Notes under the pieces: model-generated
The model's database searches: none
Seen by the model: the letters and a program-made list of their open reading frames with translations, nothing else
What the model was told of the DNA's origin: nothing
Made by a program: the position numbers and the translations under genes
Shown here: positions 57,754 to 64,000 of the stretch, one piece after another
How the letters are laid out: each line of letters begins with the position of its first letter
Position numbering within the stretch: the stretch's first letter is position 1
Source of the DNA: Opitutia bacterium
GTDB lineage: Bacteria; Verrucomicrobiota; Verrucomicrobiia; Opitutales; Opitutaceae
Direction: 5' to 3'
Length of the DNA stretch: 64,000 bases
NCBI GenBank assembly: GCA_016190985.1
Contig: JACPPI010000027.1
Coordinates: forward strand, 1 to 64,000

Positions 57754-59517
57754 ATGGAGCCCACCGCCAAAAGCGAAATCACCCTCCAGGGCATCGCCGC
57801 ATCCCGCGGCATCGCCTACGGCCAGGTGTTCCTCTACCTGCAGAGCGAGCTGGAGATCCCCCAATACTCGGTGGACCCCGACAAGCGGCCGGCGGAGATC
57901 GCGCGCTTTGAGCAGGCGCTGCTCGTCACCCGGCAGCAGATTTCCCAGGTCCAGGACCAGGTGGCCAAGGACCTCGGGCCGGAGGAGGCGCTCATCTTCG
58001 ACGCGCACCAGATGGTGCTGGAGGACCAGGCGCTCATCGGCGAGACCATCCGCGATTTCGAAAAATCCGGCCTGAACATCGAGATGTGCTTCAACGCCGT
58101 CGCGCAGCGCTACATCCAGGCCTTCTCCGAGATCGACGACGAATATCTGCGCGAGCGGGCCGCCGACATCAAGGACGTGGCGAAGCGCGTGCTCCATGTG
58201 CTGCTCGGCCAGTCGGCCCTGGGCCTGGGCGACCTGGTGGAAAAGCGCATCATCGCGACCCACGACATCTCGCCCTCCGAGGCGGCGAGCATCGACCGCA
58301 GCGCGGCGCTCGGCATCGTGACCGACGCCGGCAGCCGCACCAGCCACGCGGTCATCGTCGCGCGCTCGATGAAGATCCCGGCGGTCGTCGCCGCCGCCGA
58401 CCTGACCACCAAGGTCCAGAACGGCGACTGGGTGCTGGTCGACGGCTACGACGGCGTGGTCATCATCAACCCGAACGAGCAGACCCTGCTCCGTTACGGC
58501 CAGATCCGAAAGGCCAAGGAGTCGTTCGAGACGCGCCTGATGGCGGTCAACGAGCTGGCGGCCGAGACGCTCGACGGCGTAAAGGTGGCGCTCCGCGCCA
58601 ACATCGAGCAGGCGGACGAGATCGGCCTGGTGAAGCAATACCGCGCGCAGGGCGTCGGCCTCTACCGCACGGAATATCTGTTCCTCAGCACCGGCGCGAT
58701 GCCCGACGAGGAGCAGCAATACGCCGCCTACCGGGCGATCGTGGAGGGCCTGGCGCCGCTGCCGGTGACGCTCCGCACGCTCGACCTCGGCGGCGACAAG
58801 TTCCTGGCCGACGGCCCGCAATCCATCAGCCAGGAGGCGAATCCCTTCCTCGGCTACCGCGCCATCCGCTTCTGCCTCGACAACCCCGAGATCTTCAAGA
58901 CCCAGCTGCGCGCCGCCCTGCGCGCCAGCGCGCACGGCACGGCGGAGCTGATGTATCCCATGATTAGCGGCCCGGAGGAACTCGACCGCGCCAACGCCCT
59001 GCTCGACGAGGCGCGCGGCGAGCTGCGCGCGCGCGGCCAGGCCTTCGACGAGAACCTCCGCACCGGCACGATGATCGAGATTCCCAGCGCCGCGCTGGTG
59101 GCCGACCTGCTCGCCCGGAAATGCAGCTTCTTCAGCATCGGCACCAACGACCTCATCCAATACCTCATCGCCATCGACCGGGGCAACAGCCGCACCGCGC
59201 ACCTCTACGAGCCCACGCACCCGGCGGTGGTGCGCGTGCTCCGGCAGGTCATCACCACCGGCCACGAGCACGGGATCAAGGTCTCCGTCTGCGGCGAGAT
59301 GGCGGGCGACGCCCTCTACGCGCCGCTGCTGCTCGGCCTCGGCGTGGACGAGCTGAGCATGACGCCCACCCTGCTGCCCGCCGTGAAATACGTCGTCCGC
59401 GCCATGAAGATGAGCGACGCGCAGGCCCTCGCCGCCGAGGCGCTCCGGCAGACCGATCCGAAAAAGACCGCCGCCCTGGTCGAGGCGTTCTACCGGGAGC
59501 GGATGAAGCTGGAGTGA
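57754..59517 (+). CDS. ptsI: Phosphoenolpyruvate-protein phosphotransferase (PTS enzyme I)
   Basis: 587 residues from ATG 57754 (MEPTAKSEITLQGIAASRGI), complete EI. It takes phosphate from PEP and passes it to HPr. N-terminal HPr-binding helices, active-site His in DAGSRTSHAVIVARSM near 192, PEP-binding domain with GVGLYRTEYLF, LRTLDLGGDK, LMYPMISGPEEL, FFSIGTNDLIQY and the C-terminal active Cys in SVCGEMAGD near 507. No HPr or EII gene nearby, so it may serve a regulatory PTS or a distant sugar PTS. Confidence 0.95.
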   Translation: MEPTAKSEITLQGIAASRGIAYGQVFLYLQSELEIPQYSVDPDKRPAEIARFEQALLVTRQQISQVQDQVAKDLGPEEALIFDAHQMVLEDQALIGETIRDFEKSGLNIEMCFNAVAQRYIQAFSEIDDEYLRERAADIKDVAKRVLHVLLGQSALGLGDLVEKRIIATHDISPSEAASIDRSAALGIVTDAGSRTSHAVIVARSMKIPAVVAAADLTTKVQNGDWVLVDGYDGVVIINPNEQTLLRYGQIRKAKESFETRLMAVNELAAETLDGVKVALRANIEQADEIGLVKQYRAQGVGLYRTEYLFLSTGAMPDEEQQYAAYRAIVEGLAPLPVTLRTLDLGGDKFLADGPQSISQEANPFLGYRAIRFCLDNPEIFKTQLRAALRASAHGTAELMYPMISGPEELDRANALLDEARGELRARGQAFDENLRTGTMIEIPSAALVADLLARKCSFFSIGTNDLIQYLIAIDRGNSRTAHLYEPTHPAVVRVLRQVITTGHEHGIKVSVCGEMAGDALYAPLLLGLGVDELSMTPTLLPAVKYVVRAMKMSDAQALAAEALRQTDPKKTAALVEAFYRERMKLE

Positions 59518-59721
59518 GTGGCTCGATTTTTATACTCTATTGATACTCCCGGTCGGGAGCGCGCAGGCGGGATACGGAGCCTTTATTGACATTGTTTTCA
59601 TAGGCGCAGCGTCGGATTCGCCATTATTCGGGGTCGGCTGAGGTTATCCTACCCAGATGACGCCAGAAATCCCCCCCAGCACGGATCGGGTGACGTAATC
59701 AGGAGGATTGGGGATAGCGAG

Positions 59722-59736
59722 GGGCACGGGACACGC
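59722..59736 (+). promoter_or_regulatory. Candidate sigma-54 promoter of the pseudopilin operon
   Basis: GGGCACGGGACACGC keeps the invariant GG and GC of the -24/-12 elements at the required 10-bp distance, 50 bp before the first ATG. Three consensus T positions differ. The rest of the 269-bp gap behind ptsI shows no gene; a TTGACA at 59586 has no matching -10. Confidence 0.35.
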
Positions 59737-59786
59737 TATTAATTGCGGCGGAGCCGCAGGCGCATAGATTCTGTCTCAACCTACCG

Positions 59787-60569
59787 ATGCCCGCGACGAT
59801 TCAATATCCGATGTCTCCGCCGGCCAAACGCAAGCCGCCACCGGTCCGCCGCGAATACACCCTGGAGGAACTGACACGGCGGATCAAGGCGAGCCGTGAT
59901 CGGACGGCCAGACCGCAGCCGGCGCCAGCGCCGGTGCGTCGCGAACTGCCCCTGGAGGATTTGCTGCGGCGGCTGGCAGCAGGCGGCGAACGGGTGGCGG
60001 TGAAAACGATGGCGAACCGTTTCCGGCCGGTGCTGCGGGGGCGGCCGCTCACCCGCCGGGAGAAAGCGCTGATGCTGTTGATGACCGCGGGCCTCGGCCT
60101 CGCCATCTGGCTGCAAGCGCGGCCTGCGCCGGTCAGCGCCCACACCGCCTACTATCAGTCCATCGCCCTGTCGGCCCGCCTTGACGCCACCGCGCCGCAG
60201 ACCTTCACCGAGTCCGCCCTGCGGGCCGTCGGCGCCGATTGGCGGGCCGCGAGCCTGTTTGCGTGCGTGCATCCTTCTTTCTGGCGCAACGGCCCGGCGA
60301 TCCATCCCGACGGGCGGGCCGCCCGCGTCGAGCGGGGGTTGACGCGATTGGCGGCGCACGGTCCGGCGGTGAGCGTCCTGACCTTCTCGGCGCCGACGGC
60401 AGTTGAAACGCAGACGATCGGCGGAGTGGACAGGATGACCTCCCGGGTCGCCGGGCAGATGGAACTGGCCGACGGCACCGTTGTCCGTTTCGCGGCGAGC
60501 CTCGTGCAGGATGAGTCAACCAAACGCTGGGGGCTTGTGGACCTCATGATCCCCGGGTTTCTGCCATGA
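59787..60569 (+). CDS. Hypothetical membrane-anchored protein of the pseudopilin operon
   Basis: 260 residues. Charged N-terminal cytoplasmic region with two related segments (REYTLEELTRRIKASRDR and RRELPLEDLLRRLAAGGE), a single membrane helix (ALMLLMTAGLGLAIWL, about 93-108) and an extracytoplasmic domain of about 150 residues. No family recognised. Its stop overlaps the first pseudopilin start (ATGA), so it is co-translated. It may be an assembly or accessory factor for the pilin-like proteins. Confidence 0.7.
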   Translation: MPATIQYPMSPPAKRKPPPVRREYTLEELTRRIKASRDRTARPQPAPAPVRRELPLEDLLRRLAAGGERVAVKTMANRFRPVLRGRPLTRREKALMLLMTAGLGLAIWLQARPAPVSAHTAYYQSIALSARLDATAPQTFTESALRAVGADWRAASLFACVHPSFWRNGPAIHPDGRAARVERGLTRLAAHGPAVSVLTFSAPTAVETQTIGGVDRMTSRVAGQMELADGTVVRFAASLVQDESTKRWGLVDLMIPGFLP

Positions 60570-61024
60570 ACCTCCGCCCCACATCCGGTTCGTCCCTGCG
60601 CCGCACGCGCGGCGTCACGATCCTGGAGGTGGCCATGGCGTCGCTGGTGATGGCGCTGGTGCTGTCCACGGCGGTGACCACCCTGCAACGCGCTTTCATC
60701 AGCCTGCAGAACGCCCGGGACCTGAACATCGCCTCGCAGATGCTGCAAAGCGAAATGGAAAAGCTGCGGCTGGCCGATTGGACCACGGTCAGCAGTTTCC
60801 CGCCGAGCGCCACGACCGTGACGCTGGATCCGGCGTTCACCGCGAATCCCTTTGTCGGCAACCGCTTCACCCTGTCGCGCACCGTGGCCGATCCCAAGAC
60901 GGGCACGCGGATCATCACCCTGCAGGTGGTCTGGCAGGGCGCGGACAACCGGCCGCTGATCCGCCATCTGGCCATGCGCTATTCGCGCAACGGACTTTAT
61001 GACTACTTCTACAGCCAGACGTGA
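60566..61024 (+). CDS. Type IV pilin-like protein (PilV/GspI-like)
   Basis: 152 residues. Class III prepilin signal: short basic leader ending RRTRG, then VTILEVAMASLVMALVLSTAV with Glu at +5, the site cut and methylated by prepilin peptidase. Hydrophobic helix followed by a small globular domain (EMEKLRLADWTTVSSFPPSA; VADPKTGTRIITLQVVWQ). Minor pseudopilin of a type IV pilus or type II secretion-like machine. Overlaps both neighbours. Confidence 0.8.
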   Translation: MNLRPTSGSSLRRTRGVTILEVAMASLVMALVLSTAVTTLQRAFISLQNARDLNIASQMLQSEMEKLRLADWTTVSSFPPSATTVTLDPAFTANPFVGNRFTLSRTVADPKTGTRIITLQVVWQGADNRPLIRHLAMRYSRNGLYDYFYSQT

Positions 61025-61574
61025 TCGCCGCGTGGCCGGGCTGACCCTCGTCGAGTTGATGGTCGCGGGCGGCATCGGCTCCTTTGTCCTGACCGGGGTG
61101 TTGTCCGTCGTGCTCATGATGGGGCGCTCGGGGGTGTCGGCGGCCAACTACGCCGACATGGAGGCCCAGTCCCGCCGCGCGGTGGACGAGTTCGCGCAGG
61201 ACGTGCGCATGGCCTCGGACCTGACCTGGAACAGCAGCAGCTCGGTCACGCTCACCGTGCCGGACAATTACGCGGCCTATGGCAACAAGGTGACCTATGC
61301 CCTCGACAGCGCCGCCACCGGCCCGACGGCGGCCAGCTTTTACCGCCTGCCGGGGATCGCCGGCGCCCTGAACCCGCGCCTCGCCCTGGCGCGGAATGTC
61401 ACGTCGCTCACCTTCACGCGCTTCACGCGCACGAACACGGTCGCGGCGGATGATTTCTCGGCCAAGCGGCTGCAACTGACCATGAACCTGCGCACCACGG
61501 CGCAGACCACCGTCGACCAGAACACGCTGGTCGTCTCCGCCTCGTATGTCCTGCGCAACAAACCGTCCAACTGA
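60999..61574 (+). CDS. Type IV pilin-like protein (PilW-like)
   Basis: 191 residues. Prepilin leader RRDRRVAG then LTLVELMVAGGIGSFVLTGV (Glu at +5). The following region AQSRRAVDEFAQDVRMASDL is typical of PilW-type minor pilins. ATG 60999 lies inside the end of the preceding gene (26-nt overlap). Likely part of the initiating minor-pilin complex. Confidence 0.8.
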   Translation: MTTSTARRDRRVAGLTLVELMVAGGIGSFVLTGVLSVVLMMGRSGVSAANYADMEAQSRRAVDEFAQDVRMASDLTWNSSSSVTLTVPDNYAAYGNKVTYALDSAATGPTAASFYRLPGIAGALNPRLALARNVTSLTFTRFTRTNTVAADDFSAKRLQLTMNLRTTAQTTVDQNTLVVSASYVLRNKPSN

Positions 61575-62979
61575 GCGCGGCGGCGGCGCCCGCGGCTCCG
61601 TGCTCATCACCTGCCTCCTGTTCAGCGTGATCATCGGCATCGCGCTGACCAGCTATTTGCGGGTCGCGCGCAACTCCTATGCCATGGCCGACCGCGCGTT
61701 CCTGAACACGACGGCGCTGACCCTCGCCGAGCAGGGCCTGGAGGAGGGGCTGGAAAGCTACAACCAGCTGGACAACGCCGCGAGCCCGGCCGCGGCGTGG
61801 AGCGGCTGGACCCTCGCCGGCACCGTCGCCACCCGGAAGTATGTCAACCTGGCCTTCGACAACGGCGCGACCGGCACGCTCCAGGTCTACGCCACCGACT
61901 ACAATCCGGCGGCGGGCGCCGCGCCCAGGCTGGTGGCCAAGGCCACGCTGCTGCCGGCCTCGGGCCTCGGCCTGAGCCGGATGATCGAGATCACCCTGCG
62001 GCGCCGGACCGTCTTCGCCGCCGGGCTCGTCGCGCGGGGCACCATCACCTTCTCCAGCAACACGGTGGTTTCCAGCTGGGACTCCGATCCCGACAACAAC
62101 CCCGCCACCCCGGCCGTCGGCTACTCGGCGGCGGTCAAGACCGCCAACGCCTTCGTCGGCACCATCAGCACGGCCGACGGCGCCATCAACACCGGCGCCG
62201 GCGACATCTACGGCCGGATCGGCACCGGCGGCGGCACGGTCACGCACGATGCCGGCGCGGTCCTTTCCACCAGCCCGACCGGCACCGGCTGGAACAACGG
62301 CCTCGTGAACATCCCCTTCGTCAGCAACCTGGACACGCCGGTGGCTCCCGCGCTGCCGGCCACGGTCAACAGCATCACCTCGCCCATCAACACCGGAGTG
62401 ACGCTGCCCCGGGCTGGCGACAACGCGGCGGCCGACGGCAAATACTACTACAATTTCGCGGCGGGCGCCGGCATCTCCCTCACGGGCAACAACACGCTGA
62501 CGGTGGCGGACAATGTCGTGCTTTATCTGCAAAACCATGCCGCGACGACCGCGGTGTCGGTCGGGGGCAACGGCAAGATCCTGGTCGCCTCCGGCGGCAA
62601 CCTGACCGTCTACACCGACGGCAACATCGCGATCGGCGGCAACGGCATGGCCAACGCCAATGCGAACGCCGCCAGCAGCCTCATCTACGGCACCAACGCC
62701 GGCTCGGGCCAGACCATCACCATGACCGGCAACGCGACCACCGTCGCCGCGATCAACGCCCCCAACGCCGACTTCAGCATCACCGGCAACGGCGAGCTCT
62801 GGGGCTCCGTCGTCGCGCGCAACATCACGCTCAACGGCAACGCCGCCTTCCGCTACGACGAGGCCCTGCTCGACTTCAGCAACACCACCGGCACCGGCAA
62901 CCCGTGGGGCATCGCCAAGTGGCGCGAGCTGACCCTCAGCGCGGAGCGGGTGGCCTACGCCGCCAATTTCAACTTCTGA
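61546..62979 (+). CDS. PilX-like N-terminus with large beta-helical C-terminal domain (DUF7305-like)
   Basis: 477 residues. N-terminus GARGSVLITCLLFSVIIGIALT resembles PilX-type minor pilins but lacks a clear +5 Glu. After about 150 residues comes a long Gly/Asn/Thr-rich region with repeating strands (INTGAGDIYGRIGTGGGTV; GNITL-like turns; ISLTGNNTLTVADNVVLYL; ASGGNLTVYTDGNIAIGGNG), which looks like a right-handed beta-helix, probably exposed at the surface. Overlaps the PilW-like gene by 29 nt and ends the operon. Adhesin-like tip role is an inference. Confidence 0.75.
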   Translation: MSCATNRPTERGGGARGSVLITCLLFSVIIGIALTSYLRVARNSYAMADRAFLNTTALTLAEQGLEEGLESYNQLDNAASPAAAWSGWTLAGTVATRKYVNLAFDNGATGTLQVYATDYNPAAGAAPRLVAKATLLPASGLGLSRMIEITLRRRTVFAAGLVARGTITFSSNTVVSSWDSDPDNNPATPAVGYSAAVKTANAFVGTISTADGAINTGAGDIYGRIGTGGGTVTHDAGAVLSTSPTGTGWNNGLVNIPFVSNLDTPVAPALPATVNSITSPINTGVTLPRAGDNAAADGKYYYNFAAGAGISLTGNNTLTVADNVVLYLQNHAATTAVSVGGNGKILVASGGNLTVYTDGNIAIGGNGMANANANAASSLIYGTNAGSGQTITMTGNATTVAAINAPNADFSITGNGELWGSVVARNITLNGNAAFRYDEALLDFSNTTGTGNPWGIAKWRELTLSAERVAYAANFNF

Positions 62980-63114
62980 GGTTGGCGCCGGGACCGGCGG
63001 GCCGCGCTATTATCGGCCGAAGCCGCTGGCCGGCCAACCGCTTGGCCGCGCGGGGCGCCGCCGGGAGCGATAGGCGTCGTGTTTGGCGCGGGGCCTTTTT
63101 ATTCTGCTCCACCC

Positions 63115-63324
63115 ATGAGAGACGAATACCTGCACGCCGCCGCCAAGGTCATCGCCGATCCCTACATTCTGGTGAATGTGGTGTCGCGCCGCGTGAAGCA
63201 GCTCCGCCGCGGCAGCCGCCCGCTGGTGGAGTCGCTCGAGAAACTCGCGCCCGAGGATGTCGCCCTGCGCGAAATCATGGAAGGCCGCATCAGCTACGAG
63301 CTGGCCCCCGCCGGCACGAAGTAG
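63115..63324 (+). CDS. rpoZ: DNA-directed RNA polymerase subunit omega
   Basis: 69 residues from ATG 63115 (MRDEYLHAAAKVIADPYILV). Core motif: DPYILVNVVSRRVKQLRRGSRPLVE, with the conserved N/R-V-A-x-R-A-like helix and the Pro-Leu-V segment; EDVALREIMEGRISYEL matches the C-terminal helix. Supports assembly of the beta' subunit. Short GC hairpin (GGGCGG/CCGCCC) 15 bp behind the stop could assist termination. Confidence 0.8.
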   Translation: MRDEYLHAAAKVIADPYILVNVVSRRVKQLRRGSRPLVESLEKLAPEDVALREIMEGRISYELAPAGTK

Positions 63325-63752
63325 AAAGCGAACAGGGGGGCGGTCCGCCCGGATTGCGCGGCCTTCAGCCGCATGTTCCGATGGCAGTGTCTTTCGATAG
63401 TGGGGCGGCCAACTCGAACTCGACCTTGTAGCCGTTTTTTCCTTCTTCCAGCCGAAGCTCTGGCCGGCGAGGTTGGGAAGGGCATTTTTCAGCGCTTCCT
63501 CATCATTGGCGCCGAAACCCGCACCGTAGACCCGCAGCACCGGACCCTGCTGGGTCGGCACTTCCGACGAAACCACCGTCACCTTGAGCGGCTGGTCGAT
63601 GGGTGCCTCGGTGCTGACGTGCCGCAGCTCACGGTAGCCCCTAGGTCTATTTCCCACCCTTCACGCCGCTGGCGAGGAGGGTTTCGAAATAGGGTTCGTA
63701 GGTTTCGCGCGAGACAGTCGTGACCTTGGCTTGGTGAAGTCGGGATGCCTGC
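63325..63752. other. Region between rpoZ and the PIN gene, no intact gene
   Basis: 428 bp. Contains minus-strand gene remnants (see pseudogene entry) and no complete ORF with a plausible protein. The 116-aa plus ORF 63373-63723 is arginine-rich shadow. Confidence 0.5.
63365..63657 (-). pseudogene. Frameshifted gene remnant, function unknown
   Basis: Minus strand: YRELRHVSTEAPIDQPLKVT, VPTQQGPVLRVYGAGFGAND and LPNLAGQSFGWKKEK look like real protein. At an A6 run (GAAGGAAAAAACGGC) the natural continuation NGYKVEFELAAPLSKDTAIG then stop is in another frame. Upstream, another open piece (VTTVSRETYEPYFETLLASG) ends in TAG at 63656 in yet another frame. Either a decayed gene or two small overlapping fragments; not recognised. 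Confidence 0.5.
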
Positions 63753-64000
63753 TCACCAATACACCGGCACGCCGCCCCAGCGGGTGATTTCCTTGTCGTG
63801 CGTCACCAGGGTGAGCTTGTGCTCCAGCGCGGTGGCGCAGATCAGACGGTCGGCCGGATCCTTGTGCGCCCAGTCCAAGGCAGCAGACCGCCAGGCGATG
63901 GCCGGGGTGAGCGGGAGGATTTCAAAGCGATGGGCAAGATCCTCCATCCATGCGATCGGGTCGGGTTCCATGCCCACGGCGCCGGCTTTGCCGAGGCGGG
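63753..64000 (-). CDS. VapC-like PIN-domain ribonuclease, 5' end outside window
   Basis: The frame is open to the right edge, so the ATG at 63977 is probably internal. C-terminal PIN features: EILPLTPAIAWRSAALDW, then HKDPADRLICATALEHKLTLVTHDKEI with the conserved DPADR/LIxATA and the acidic TxDxxI metal-binding end. VapC toxins cleave tRNA or rRNA and are encoded behind a VapB antitoxin, which would be just beyond the edge. Complete C-terminus (VPVYW). Confidence 0.82.
   Translation of the reverse strand, partial: RLGKAGAVGMEPDPIAWMEDLAHRFEILPLTPAIAWRSAALDWAHKDPADRLICATALEHKLTLVTHDKEITRWGGVPVYW

Noticed and set aside
56728-59271. 847-aa minus-strand ORF
   Set aside because: Antisense to ispE and ptsI, both with complete catalytic motifs.
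59586-59608. TTGACA as a -35 box before the pilin operon
   Set aside because: No acceptable -10 hexamer at 16-18 bp.

Overview
The window is GC-rich, densely coded DNA from a Gram-negative bacterium, most likely a member of the Verrucomicrobiota close to Opitutaceae. This is inferred from the sigma-factor/anti-sigma-vWA pair, the TIGR03067-type protein, an outer-membrane phospholipase A, the DUF721 (DciA-type) protein, the MoxR-DUF58-BatA-BatB-BatD operon, and several families of dispersed repeats. No rRNA, tRNA, CRISPR array or phage module was recognised. About 58 genes are supported. Most long plus-strand ORFs in the track are antisense shadows.

Layout. 1-1.8 kb: end of an IS5-like element abutting an oligopeptide-binding lipoprotein. 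1.9-9.4 kb: ECF sigma factor with vWA protein, YhcH-like protein, RlmJ, Hsp20, MazG-like enzyme, FmdB-like protein, GluQRS and a LOG-like protein. 9.5-17.3 kb: Bat operon. 17.5-22.7 kb: RF-like rescue factor, a REP-associated tyrosine transposase (RAYT), small membrane proteins, MOSC protein, TIGR03067 protein and RmuC. 22.8-31.2 kb: a translationally coupled cluster of a ketosynthase-fold protein lacking both catalytic histidines, a 7TM histidine kinase and a pseudo-histidine-kinase; then an ANT(6)-like nucleotidyltransferase, a 950-bp block of repeats and a receiver-kinase hybrid. 31.3-36 kb: ABC ATPase and purine salvage (nucleosidase, purine permease, adenosine deaminase). 36-44 kb: lipoprotein, OMPLA, HAD phosphatase, SurE, DUF2127, pnp, rpsO and DciA. 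44-56.7 kb: MsbA-like exporter, OppC, OppB, three OppA-type lipoproteins and an M28 peptidase, joined by overlaps to ispF and ispD, then pyrF. 56.8-64 kb: ispE, ptsI, a pseudopilin operon, rpoZ, a gene remnant and a VapC-like PIN gene cut by the window edge.

The feature that stands out is the repeat load. At least a dozen REP-like units (a GTAG, GTGG, GGAG or GCAG head followed by a GC-rich hairpin) are present together with a RAYT gene. Nine of them lie 0-8 nt behind stop codons, always head-first. Other families are purine-rich AGAGGACAG tracts, TCATCCTGAGCG/TCATTGCGAG elements, CCACGGATT elements and TTAGCCACGAAAAG elements. They fill the intergenic spaces and also sit in frame inside genes, where they form parts of signal peptides and membrane segments. 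The most novel candidate system is the ketosynthase-like/kinase/pseudokinase operon at 22.8-27.9 kb.
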